Assembly (NCBI GenBank): GCA_951799425.1
Contig: OX637404.1
Span: 18,810,045 to 18,874,044 of the forward strand
Source of the DNA: Ilex aquifolium
Taxonomy: Eukaryota > Streptophyta > Magnoliopsida > Aquifoliales > Aquifoliaceae
Length of the DNA stretch: 64,000 nucleotides
Direction: 5' to 3'
The translations under genes and the position numbers were made by a program. The number at the start of each line of letters is the position of its first letter. The first letter of the stretch is position 1. The notes under the pieces are model-generated. The model saw only the letters and a program-made list of their open reading frames with translations. It made no database searches and was not told the DNA's origin. Below, piece by piece: positions 12,078-21,561 of this stretch.

Positions 12078-12831
12078 GGGATAATTGCAAATTACATTCA
12101 GAAAGATCATTCGAATCTCAATTTACACTTTCAAAGATAAAAAATTTCAATTTGTACTCTCAAAGATAGAAATTTGTATCAATGCACACCTGAAACTAAC
12201 GGCCGTCAGTTTGTAGTCTAAAATTAAATAAATAAATTACACCTAGATCCCCTCATGCTTGTCACTTAATCATTTGGATCATGTCACATTTAGAATATTA
12301 CTCCTACACCTCCTAACGTTTGTGCACGTGTAACACATAACTCTTTGTCGTTGATATCTGTTAATATAACTGTTAAAAAATATGATTTCATCCTAATAAA
12401 AAATTATAATTTCATACTATCCGTTATTTGTGGGCTCATTATACTCTAAAGTTCAAAATCAAGCTTACCATTTAAATGTCAAATATAATGCAGGTATTTA
12501 TATAATGTTTTTTATATCCGATGTAATACATCACTTAAACAGAAATATTTGAATGCCTAATTGGGAGAATATTTTTAATCATCTTTGGATTCTCAAGGGA
12601 TATAGGTGTAATATTTCAAATGTGATGAGTCTAGGTGATTAAGTGACAAGCATGAGAGGGTCCAAGTGTTATTTTTTCTATTTAATTTTAGACGGCAAAC
12701 TGACGGTTGTTAACTTGAGGTGCACATTGATACAAATTTCTATCTTTGAGGGTGCAAATTGAGATTTTTGGTCTTTAAGGGTATAAATTGAGATTCGAAC
12801 GATATTTCGGAATACAATTTGAGATTAACCC
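12078..12831. mobile_element. MULE-type MITE, 754 bp, long terminal inverted repeats
   Basis: It has a perfect 9-bp target duplication, AACTTTATT (12,069-12,077 and 12,832-12,840). It begins GGG and ends CCC, and its inverted repeats extend about 250 bp inward and include cttgtcacttaatca and its complement. Block 3 at about 40,130-40,165 has the empty site. The copy at 51,436-52,183 belongs to the same family. It lies just beyond the 3' end of membrane-gene copy A. Confidence 0.85.
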
Positions 12832-12900
12832 AACTTTATTATATCAGCATGGTAAAATGCTAGGAACTATTGCAGTATACAATGGCAAGCAAGGATAGAG

Positions 12901-13386
12901 CTAGATGGCCCAGGAGATGAGCTTGAAGCATAGTGGAAATGGTATTGTCACAGCAAAGAAGAATGATGTGGCAGCAAAAAATACCCCAACTCTATCCAGT
13001 GCTTGTGACTGAATTGGATACTTGGAAGCAACAAATCTGGCAACAAGCAGAGAGGTAAAGGCCAGCAAAATAAAAAAGGACAAGAAGTGGAAGAGCAGAG
13101 GCAGTCGGCAAGAATTTTGTACCCAACAGAGAGCTATTTCAACTGCTGATGCTAAGCAAAATGCAATTAGTACCATTGGCCAGTCCCGATTCTTCTCGTC
13201 GTTACGTGTGACGGTGTCGTTGCCCAGAGGAGGAGGAATAACTTCTTGTTCAGAATGTTGAGGCTGCTCCACCTCCACGATGGTGGATTCGGGATTGAGG
13301 ACGGGAGGAGATACTGAAGGGTGCTGGTGCTGGTGGTGGACCGGTGGTGGCTGTGCCTGGTGAAGTCTTGGACAAGGAAAGTTCAT
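12901..13386 (-). CDS. Small proline-rich multi-pass membrane protein, copy A (C-terminally shortened)
   Basis: This 161-residue protein has a proline-rich, acidic N-terminal half (about 1-60) followed by hydrophobic segments beginning at DWPMVLIAFC, LPLLFHFLSFF and RVGVFFAATSFFF. I do not recognise the family. It probably lies in a membrane with the proline-rich tail exposed. It is paralogous to copy B (18,793-19,329) and copy C (40,170-41,476). Compared with copy B, one base is missing after the SWAI codons (ctatgctc in B, ctagctc here). This creates an immediate stop and removes the last 14 residues, the fourth membrane segment. The ancestral stop still sits at 12,860-12,862. The start codon is the one conserved in all three copies, about 73 bp downstream of a TATA box. 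It may be expressed but impaired. Confidence 0.6.
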   Translation of the reverse strand: MNFPCPRLHQAQPPPVHHQHQHPSVSPPVLNPESTIVEVEQPQHSEQEVIPPPLGNDTVTRNDEKNRDWPMVLIAFCLASAVEIALCWVQNSCRLPLLFHFLSFFILLAFTSLLVARFVASKYPIQSQALDRVGVFFAATSFFFAVTIPFPLCFKLISWAI

Positions 13387-13458
13387 CCTTTCTCTTGACT
13401 AAAATGTGAAAGGAGTGGAGTTAAAGTAATGTGTCGAGTGGTTATTCTAATGGCCCGC

Positions 13459-13465
13459 TTTTATA
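13459..13465 (-). promoter_or_regulatory. TATA box of membrane-gene copy A
   Basis: The minus strand reads CCTATAAAAGCGGGCC here, 73 bp upstream of the copy A start. The same TATAAAAG is at nearly the same distance in copy B, so it is likely the conserved core promoter. Confidence 0.6.
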
Positions 13466-13881
13466 GGAATTCTCTCTCTTCCAGCCTTGAGGTAATCTCC
13501 ACATTGTGAGCGGACAAAGAAATGACCAAATTCTAACTCCAAATGCAACATGTACGACAATAATCTAGCATTGGACAATTACTTGAAGACAAACTTAACC
13601 GGCAACATGCCAACATAGGACAAAATTCAGAGTAAATATTGGGTGTAACGAGTCACATGATTCGTCTAAAATAAGTTATGTGTCATCATTCTATGGATAA
13701 ATTTTCGTTTTAAGAGCAAATTAGTGACCAATTCACACTTTCAAAATTATAATTTGTGAATTCCAAATATTAAATCACGAATTAAACATTTAAACTAAAA
13801 CTGAGACACAAAGCCCAAGGCAACACAGACTGCCAGGTTACCATTCCTTCTGATTTGTGATAGGTTTCCAAGTCAAATAAT

Positions 13882-14330
13882 GGACTTGTTTGGGACTGAC
13901 TTGGGAAAAATTACGGTTTGAAAATTTTTGAAAAAAAGTCAAAGTTAAAAAATTTCCCCAAAATTGTTTGGGGTGTTCTTTAAAAATCTGAAAAAGTTAA
14001 AAAAGTTCGTTTGAACTGACTTTTTAGTTTTTTTGTGTCAAAATAAAAAAAAAATTACATGCATGTATAGATTATGCATAATAATTCCCAAAATATGAAT
14101 TTTAAATTTTTTTTTACTTCACTAATATTTTACAAATATAATAAACTAAAAATTTATGTGGGACCTACGACAAAATTCCAAAAAACAAAAAGAAAAACCC
14201 ATAAAATAAACTTTTTGGTCTAAAAAGCTATTGCGTAAGCTGGTCCAGAAGTTTTAGTTCAAACAAACCTGACTTATTTTACTCAAAAGTTTATAAAATC
14301 AACCTATTTTAGCCAGCTCCAAATAGACCC
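13882..14330. mobile_element. MITE, 449 bp, apparent 3-bp duplication (AAT)
   Basis: Block 2 reads ccaagtcaactaatgtcttt (about 19,870-19,890) where block 1 has the same flanks separated by 449 bp. Ends are diverged inverted repeats: GGACTTGTTTGGGACTG and, from the right, GGGTCTATTTGGAGCTG. The short duplication suggests a Harbinger- or CACTA-like origin, but the superfamily is unsure. Confidence 0.65.
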
Positions 14331-15344
14331 AATGTCTTCCAAAGGTATTTGTTAACTCATTCACACATGGTATTCTTTTGATTCAAAAATTAAATTAATA
14401 GTTAATTTTTTTAATTTATAAAATATTTGTGTATAAAAAATAATATTTTTATTAACTTTTATGCATACTAGTAATGCACGTCGTGCGTTACATTTGAATA
14501 AATTTAAATAATATTTTTTTATAAAAAATGTGAATTATATGTGTATTAAATTAAATAATAAATTAGAAGTTAAATAATTAATATATTTTAATTATTACTA
14601 AATTTAATTATTAATTTATTCAATAAAACTTTGAGTACCTAATTTATCATTTATTTAGGTATCTCTCCAACATTTTTAGGCATTTGCACACTAGTTATAT
14701 TATAAAATTATTAATTTTTATTTTTTCAAATAGATTGATTAGATCGTTCATAATACTATTATATTATTGCATACCAAAAAAATAAAATATAATATATATT
14801 TGATCATAGAATTCGATCTAATAAATATATTTGTATAATAATTTAACACACACACACACAGATATATATATATATATTCACCCCCTAGAACACTTGTTCT
14901 CTTGTGATCTAGGTAACAAGTAGAGGCGTCAATTGGATAATGCTAAAACAAAAAATTGGATCATTCAGGTGGATTTGTATGAAAAGTAGTAATAATCTAT
15001 GCCTAAATACATTTTATAATAAAAAAAAATCGAGTATTGATTGTGATCAGAAGAGGTAATTTTGGTAGATTAAATTTTTATTGACAATCAATTGAACTAA
15101 AATTGAAAAATTTATTCACCCCCTCTAGGTAAGTGTCTATTGCTCCACGTGTATAATCGTTATGGAAGATTCACATCAGATTCCCTTCCTAGAACAACAC
15201 TTGTTCTCTGGAATAAGTTACAGCAACATTGATATTTTTCTTTGTAAAATATGCATGATTAGTTTTATGCAAAGAGTCTATGTTTGAATAGGACAATAAT
15301 AGTTAAAGCATAATGGTTATAACTCTTGGACGTGAAGAGCAAGA
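14331..15344. other. Intergenic AT-rich DNA, end of block 1
   Basis: No gene is seen. The stretch has a Helitron-end-like sequence at 14,468, a CA/TA microsatellite at 14,851-14,877, and a segment at about 14,913-14,990 (caagtagaggcgtcaattgg) that recurs downstream of copy C at about 41,792-41,840. That marks how far the duplicated block extends. Confidence 0.6.
14468..14492 (-). mobile_element. Isolated Helitron 3'-terminus-like sequence
   Basis: Reversed, it reads GTAACGCACGACGTGCATTACTAG: a 5-bp stem (GCACG/CGTGC) close to a terminal CTAG, as in H1 and H2. No matching 5' end was found, so it may be a remnant. Confidence 0.35.
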
Positions 15345-15440
15345 ATGATGGTGAAGACCTCGGTCATTTTCGCCACTTTTGTCTTTGCTGTGATAGGTTT
15401 TTTTGTTAAGTCAAACCAAGCTAATTTAGAAATTCCCTAG
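15345..15440 (+). CDS. Tiny frame resembling a signal peptide
   Basis: The 31 residues read MMVKTSVIFATFVFAVIGFF and then KSNQA: a basic start, a hydrophobic core and a plausible cleavage site, as in small secreted plant proteins. A GT donor is possible after FAVIG (GATAG/GTTTTT), so it could be the first exon of a decayed gene. No cysteine-rich second exon was found, so it may be chance. Confidence 0.25.
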   Translation: MMVKTSVIFATFVFAVIGFFVKSNQANLEIP

Positions 15441-16051
15441 TATTAAAATTAAATAAATATTCAAAAATGTCAATTATTTTCCAGCTCAATAACACAATTG
15501 CCAAAATAATACTAAAGAAGGAATTAATTTTGGCAATTATTTTTTAGAAAAATGTATTGTTGTTAGAAAAAAAAACTCGAGAATATAGTGTCTAATCCGA
15601 GCACAATTTTTTTTGTAAATTCACTTTCATCTTTGGAAATTATAGTTAACTTGTGAATGATTAATTCTCAATAATTTGTGGAATTTATTGTATTCTGTGG
15701 TAGAGTTGGCAAAATTTTTGAAATGATCCTTCCATGGCACAAATTATTAAAGGGGAAGTTTTTATGTGTATATATTGAAGATTACTAAGAACATTATTTT
15801 ACTATTTCATTATAAAAAAAGAATATTATATGAGCTAGAAAGTGATTTAGATTGACTATTATACTTTAATTCTTGAGAATAATTAATCACCTTATATGTG
15901 TATGTTTGTTATTTGTGAAAATTAGGACTGTCTCCTATTTAGGGGACTTTTAATGAGTTTAGTCTGTTACTCAAACTTATTTGGAGATAAGTCATATTTT
16001 AATTTTACTATAAATAGTTAAATCTATAATTTTTTTAAAACTCCAAAATAC

Positions 16052-16784
16052 TAGGGGTGACAATTTTTGACACGACACGATAACTCGACACAAACACGAT
16101 ACGAATAAATGAGTTTGAGTTGACTATTTTTTGGCATAAACTCGTGTATGACACGACCTGCCAACATGAAGTATTAATAGGTCGTATTCGGGTTCAACCC
16201 GCTCAACCCGAAATTAACCCAATTAACCCGTGTATTTAATCGGGTTGACACGAACCCGTTTAACCCGTTTTTCAATTCAAATAACCCAATATTATATAAA
16301 TGCACTTAGTTGTTGGATCCATAATCCTAAATTCATTTCACATCTCAGACCTCACATTTACTCTGCTTCTCTCTTACCTCTCCATCCTCCTCACTGTCGA
16401 TCACTACCACCTCCGTCTCCCTTTCGTAGGCCTTCATTGACCACCGCTAGACCACCCTTAAATTCATTGCACTTAATTGTTGGATCTCTAACCTTAATCC
16501 TGCTCAATTATTATTATTATTATTATTAAATTAATTTTTAATTTGTAGAAAAAATATGAGCATGAATTCAATTAAGTGAAAATAGAATATTAGCGTTAAA
16601 TTTTTTATTCAAAATTTATGTGGGTCAACACGAATATAAACACGAACACGACACGAAATTAAACAGGTCAATTCGACACGACACTATTAGTTAAATGGGT
16701 TGGGTTAAGGTTGACTAATTTTCGACACGAACCTGCAATGACCCGACACGAACTCAACACGACACGACTCGATTGCCACCTCTA
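16052..16784. mobile_element. hAT MITE nested in the Pack-MULE, 733 bp
   Basis: It starts TAGGGGTGACAATTTTTGAC and ends TTGCCACCTCTA. The 8-bp flanks are CAAAATAC and CAAAATAT (7 of 8). Subterminal cgacacgaacc-type motifs repeat on both sides. The element at 61,412-61,764 has the same ends. It is younger than the MULE it sits in. Confidence 0.8.
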
Positions 16785-16924
16785 CAAAATATCCTTCCTT
16801 AAAAGTAGCGTTAAATTAATTTCCTAATTTAGAAATTATTATCCCTTAATTCATTGTCAATGGAGATTTGTCAATAAATTTTTTTTTTACATAAATTTAA
16901 AATTCAAATTCAAAGAACATAGTT

Positions 16925-17290
16925 GGGCTATTCTCTCTCTTCTCAATGAAGGATAGTACCTCCAGCAATGTCCCCACTAATGAATACCCTCTCAAAATCG
17001 CCATGGTTGATCAACCAAAGCTCTTTATTATCACCATCATCATTTCCATCAACCGCGTGTGAAGCCACCCACTAAATAACATCCCAACAATCTTCATCAG
17101 CCGCAGGCAAATGGTGCTTTGGAGCGAGCCTGTACTCGACTGAAATTAAAAGAGTTTTGGCTTGAGAGGCAATTAGGTTCATGTATCGGTAGTCGAAGAA
17201 AGAGAAGACAGATTCCAAGAAAAGCCACCATTGTGGAAGTAGACTAAGAAATCTCCAGAGTGTTCGAAAGATGTCGACAAAATGCACCGA
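16925..17290 (-). pseudogene. Carboxylesterase (CXE, alpha/beta hydrolase) fragment inside the MULE
   Basis: Minus-strand sequence gives FLVYFHNGGF, then in another frame LESVFSFFDYRYMNLIASQA, then TLLISVEYRLAPKHHLPAAD. Further along it gives FERVFISGDIAGG. These match the oxyanion-hole HGG region, the SVEYRLAPEHPLPAAYDD block and the GDSAGGN nucleophile elbow of plant CXE/HSR203J-type esterases. The elbow has Ile in place of the catalytic Ser, the HGG is HNG, and there is at least one frameshift. The N and C termini are absent. It is a nonfunctional fragment carried by the Pack-MULE. Confidence 0.8.
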
Positions 17291-17299
17291 AACATGTTA

Positions 17300-17624
17300 C
17301 TACGTTTTCAATTCATGCAATATCATGTTACTATTTTTTTTATATGTTTTTATTTTTTCGCATGTTACTACTTTTTTTTTGGTTCATGTTATTATTTTTT
17401 TTTTGTGCATGTTACTACTTTTTTGTTCATGTTATTATTTTTTTCCATGGTATAATTTTGCCATATAACTACTTTTTTTGTTGAGTATGTTACTATATAA
17501 TGTTACTATTTTTTTATTGAGCATGTTACAAATGTTAATATTCTATGTTACTATTTTTTGTTTGAATGTTATTATTTTTTTATTTTAAATATTTCTATTT
17601 TTTATTTTGATTGTTACATATATA

Positions 17625-17666
<42 letters not shown>

Positions 17667-17668
17667 AT
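17300..17668. repeat. T-rich atgttacta(T)n array with GT and GA microsatellites
   Basis: A degenerate unit of about 20-30 bp, catgttactatttttt, recurs about ten times from 17,300 to 17,600, followed by (GT)n and (GA)n at about 17,622-17,668. The same motif, inverted, is present in the sister MULE near 9,730-9,800. Confidence 0.75.
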
Positions 17669-17877
17669 AAGATAGATATGGTAGAGAAATAATTTTAATA
17701 TTAGTAAAACTCCTAAAAAATTTAGGAATTATTAGTTTTTAAATTTATTTTAGTTAAATATAATTATTGATAGTATTTTGAAGAATAGAGGTCAAAATAA
17801 ACTTATTTTCAAATAAATTTTTTGAGTAAACTTAAATCCAAATAAATCAACAAAAATAAACCGCCCCCAAATTTCCC

Positions 17878-18792
17878 TCGTTATTTTCGCTGTGGAAATT
17901 TGCTTTCATATGTAATAAAAGGCGGTTGAAAGTTATACGGTATGTCCCTCTCCTACAGCTTGTCGGGTTCCATCCAACCAAATAATTTCCCCATAAGTGG
18001 TCCAAACAAATATGCATATATTATTATTCATGGAGATGTTCAAATCAAATATGGACTTGACTATGGTACCGATAAAAAAAATTCGGTATTATATTTCTAA
18101 AATTTATTATTTTAAATGATGTTTTTATAATTTTTGTGGGCCGTTTTATAATCCAAAAATTTATTATTTTTGTGGGTATTTTTACCACTGTTGTATATAT
18201 TTTTACCACTGTCGTGATAACTGTTTTTACAACTTTTATTCAATGCAAAAAAAATTACCACTTTTGTGAATGATTTACAACATTTGTGGATATTTTTATT
18301 ACTGTTGTGGTAAGTATTTTTATCATTTTTTTGAGTACTAGAACAGTAATAAAAACACTCACAACAATGATAAAAGTACTACAAATATAATAAATTTTGA
18401 TATAGGACCAAAATTTTATTTTTCAATATCATAGTCAAATCCATCAAATATACGTGTAGCCCTTCTAAAAAATCTGAGAGTGATGTTCAATGAAAAGTAC
18501 AAAGCTGCAGACACAACAACATTATTAGACTATGGCATTGCCACATCATTAGATTAATAAATTAAGTTAATTTTTTAAATCCCAATAACATTATTCTTTT
18601 GTAAAGTCACACATACATATAGAAACTCTTGTTTCTAAGGCTATCTTGACACGGATCACAAGAGCTTCACATGACATATACCTTTATCTACGCCACACTA
18701 AAGAGTTATTTTTTGGTATAATATCGAAAGTTATTATAAAATAAATGTGATGTTATGATAAAGTAGGTTTATTTGAGATTGATCTTGACAGT
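17878..18792. other. Duplicated block 2 backbone, downstream of copy B
   Basis: No gene is seen. The sequence aligns with block 1 pieces (4,394-4,430; 5,205-5,300; 10,810-11,260; 11,800-12,070) and block 3 pieces (39,370-39,450; 39,840-40,130). This stretch is the least interrupted version and supplies empty sites for several insertions elsewhere. Confidence 0.7.
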
Positions 18793-19329
18793 TTAGGAAC
18801 TATTGCAGTATACAATGGCAAGCAAGGATAGAGCATAGATAGCCCAGGAGGTGAGCTTGAGGCATAGTGGAAATGGTATTGTCACAGCAAAGAAGAATGC
18901 TGTGGCAACAAAAAATACCCCAATTCTATCCAGTGCTTGTGACTGAATTGGATACTTGGAAGCAACAAATCTGGCAACAAGCAGAGAGGTAAAGGCCAGC
19001 AAAATAAAAAAGGACAAGAAGTGGAAGAGCAGAGGCAGTCGGCAAGAATTTTGTACCCAACAGAGAGCTATTTCAACTGCTGATGCTAAGCAAAATGCGA
19101 TTAGTACCATTGGCCAGTCCCAATTCTGCTCGGCGTTACGTGTGACGGTGTCGTTGCCCAGAGGAGGAGGAGGAGGAGGAGGAATAACTTCTTGTTCATA
19201 ATGTTGAGGCTGCTCCGCCTCCATGATGGTGGATTCGGGATCGAGAACGGGAGGAGATAATGAAGGGTGCTGGCAAGGTGGTGGTGGTGGTGGCTGTGTC
19301 TGGTTAAGTCCTGGACAAGAAAAGTTCAT
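18793..19329 (-). CDS. Small proline-rich four-pass membrane protein, copy B (intact)
   Basis: This 178-residue single-exon protein has an N-terminal region (1-70) with proline runs at 13-18 and 50-56, then four predicted membrane segments at about 73-92 (WPMVLIAFC...), 99-120, 135-155 and 158-175. The family is not recognised and no catalytic motif is seen, so no function is proposed. It is paralogous to copies A and C and is the only one of the three with the full C terminus. Proline-run length differs between copies because of a GGA-type microsatellite near 19,160-19,180. A TATA box lies 75 bp upstream. The start MNFSCP is conserved in all copies. The neighbours are transposons. Confidence 0.7.
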   Translation of the reverse strand: MNFSCPGLNQTQPPPPPPCQHPSLSPPVLDPESTIMEAEQPQHYEQEVIPPPPPPPLGNDTVTRNAEQNWDWPMVLIAFCLASAVEIALCWVQNSCRLPLLFHFLSFFILLAFTSLLVARFVASKYPIQSQALDRIGVFFVATAFFFAVTIPFPLCLKLTSWAIYALSLLAIVYCNSS

Positions 19330-19403
19330 CCTTCTCTTGATTCAAATGTGAAAGGAGTGGAGTTAAAGTAATGTGTCGTGTGGCTATTCTAATAATGACC
19401 TGC

Positions 19404-19410
19404 TTTTATA
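19404..19410 (-). promoter_or_regulatory. TATA box of membrane-gene copy B
   Basis: TATAAAAGC on the minus strand lies 75 bp upstream of the copy B start, matching the copy A arrangement. The sequence between it and the start is also conserved. Confidence 0.6.
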
Positions 19411-20230
19411 GGAATTTTCTCTCTCTTTCAGCCTTGAGGTAATCTCCACATTGTAAGCGGACAAAGAAATGACCAGATTTTGACTCCAAATGTAACACGA
19501 CAATAATATAGCATTGGAAAGTTACTTGAAGACAAACTTAAACGGCAAAATGGACAAAATTCAGAGTAAATATTGGGTGTAACGAGCTAAGTCACATGAT
19601 TAGTCTAAAGTAAGTTACACATCATCATTCTACGCATAAATTCTCGCTTTAAAAACAAATTCATCATATTCTAAAATTCACAAATTAAACATTTAAACTA
19701 AAATTGAACAAGCCCAAGGCAACACAGTAGGACTTCTGCTGACATAACAACTAAGGCCCAGCACATGAAGTGACTCATAGAGCAAGTGGTTAAAAAGCTC
19801 ACTGACCCCTTTTTTATAGGCATGTTTTGACTGCTAGGTTGCCTTTTCCTTCCGATGTGCCATAGGTTTCCAAGTCAACTAATGTCTTTCAGGTGCGGAG
19901 TTAGAACTTTTATTTTAGGTGAGCACGCTAACTAAAAACTTTAATTTTCTCTCAGCAATGAATAAAAATAAAATAACGTATTAAACTATTGTGTTATATT
20001 TGAAATTTAAATATTTATTAAATTCAAAAGGAGTCAAACGTCGATGTGTTACTAATTGCAAGAAAAATAAGACTAATTGCATACAATTGATTTTGACGAG
20101 TTTTCTTACTTTGAAAGCGTTACTTAATAATTTTATTGTCAATGGTTATGACAATCTTTATAATTTAAATAATTACAAAATGAGCCCAACATATCAACAA
20201 TTTATCTAAATGTTTGTAATGTGTAGTCCC
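19411..20230. other. Upstream region of copy B and end of block 2
   Basis: No gene is seen. It is similar to 13,466-13,880 upstream of copy A up to about 19,890 (ataggtttccaagtcaa). Beyond that the similarity stops and AT-rich unique DNA leads to the Copia fossil. Confidence 0.6.
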
Positions 20231-20430
20231 CTCTTATATCCGCCTTTGGCTCCATGGAATTCTTTCCATGGGAATTGTGTGTCAAGGATCTTCAAATCAG
20301 AATGATTCTCATGAGGGGACCGCTTCGAGGTGACTGATACTCCCGGCCTGCTTCTCCACGAAACTTCATTAGCAATAATATGGCTTTGGTTGACGCTACT
20401 CGACCTTTAGGATCTATGTGACATCATCGC

Positions 20431-20856
20431 TTGGGTCATCCATTTTCTCGCATTCTAGCCTTGTTGCGTGAGACTTTGAAATTTTCAGATTTTATGCAAG
20501 TTAATAATTTTTGTGACTCTTGTCAATTGGCTAAGAGCCACAAACTGCTCTTTAAAAATTCAGATTGTATATCTTCTTCTTCTTTAAATATCATTCATTG
20601 TGATTTATGGAACCTTCTCCAGTTGCATCAAATTCTGATTTTCGTTATTATATACTGTTTGTGGATGATTATAGTTACTTTTCTTGGCTATATCTTCTAC
20701 ATGCAAAATCTGATGCGCTCTCACTGTGATGGAACTCTTGAACTCACTCGTGGTCAGTTCAAGAATTTTTTGGATGAATGTGGCATCACCTATCTAGTTG
20801 TTTGTCCTCATGCCCAGGAACAAAATAGTGTTGCAAAGGGAAACATCATCACATAA
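20431..20856 (+). pseudogene. Copia integrase-region remnant
   Basis: The motifs LGHPFSRIL-like, CDSCQLAKSHKL and NIIHCDLW are the GAG-pre-integrase zinc-binding stretch and the start of the integrase core of Copia elements. ECGITYLVVCPHAQEQNSVA matches the later core region. It is a fossil with several disruptions. Confidence 0.75.
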
Positions 20857-21123
20857 CTGAGATGGGACTTGCCCTCTTGTTTGACTCCTACATGCCCAAA
20901 AAGTATTGACTTGATGCTTTCTCTACATGCCCAAAAAGTATTGACTTATTTGACTCCGATTGTGAAGCCCCGCTACCATTCGCATTGTGCTTGCCTTGGA
21001 GGTCTCCAACAACTGGCTTATTCGCTAGCTTGATGTAACCAATGTCATTTTACATGGAATACTCAACGAGGAAGTCTACATGCAATAATCGTTGGGTTTT
21101 GTCGACACTTCTCCTTCCCATGT

Positions 21124-21561
21124 ATGTTGTCTACACAAAGCAATCTGTGGTCTTCGCTAAGCACCACAGGCTTGGCTTCAACGCTTCAGTACCTTCCTTC
21201 TCATGATTGGTTTTTTGTCAAAGCATTGCTGATTCCTCTATGTTTGTGCTTCGTAAAAGAAAATGGTACGCTAATCCTTCTCTTGTATGTAGACCACATC
21301 CTATTGACAAGTGATCAACCTTTATTGAAAACATCCTTCTTATCTCGGCTTAGCAGTACTTTTGTGATAAAAGATTTGGGTGACCTGAACTATTTTCTGG
21401 GTATTGAGGCTATTAGGTCTACTTCTGGGCTGACATTGACCCAAAACAAATATACCTTTGATCTTTTTGCGGTGAACTGGAATGACTGGTTGCAAACCGT
21501 GCAAGACTCCAGTTCCATCAGGTTCCAAACTGTCGGCAAACTGATGGTACCCCCTGTTTGA
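21124..21561 (+). pseudogene. Copia reverse-transcriptase remnant
   Basis: The stretch contains GTLILLLYVD, then FVIKDLGDLNYFLGIEAIR and LTLTQNKYTFDL, the palm-to-thumb part of Copia reverse transcriptases. It is a broken fossil. Confidence 0.8.

Larger units (their letters stand above)
15915..17877. mobile_element. Pack-MULE, 1.96 kb, carrying a carboxylesterase fragment
   Basis: Flanking 9-mers are TTGTTATTT (15,906-15,914) and TCGTTATTT (17,878-17,886), 8 of 9 identical. The left end GTGAAAATTAGG matches the inverted right end GGGAAATTTGGG, and both match the ends of the MULE at 9,349-10,808. Blocks 1 (4,394-4,420) and 3 (33,485-33,510) run directly through this site (gtttgttatttttgctgtgg), so both are empty sites. 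The interior holds a nested hAT MITE, a broken carboxylesterase piece, a T-rich array and a dinucleotide repeat. No transposase is seen. Confidence 0.75.

Noticed and set aside
13022-13261. 79-residue plus-strand frame (and the similar one at 18,956-19,201)
   Set aside because: Both are antisense shadows of the membrane-gene copies. They recur only because the genes are duplicated.
17622-17668. GT/GA dinucleotide run considered as a regulatory element
   Set aside because: It is an ordinary microsatellite inside the Pack-MULE, with no gene next to it.
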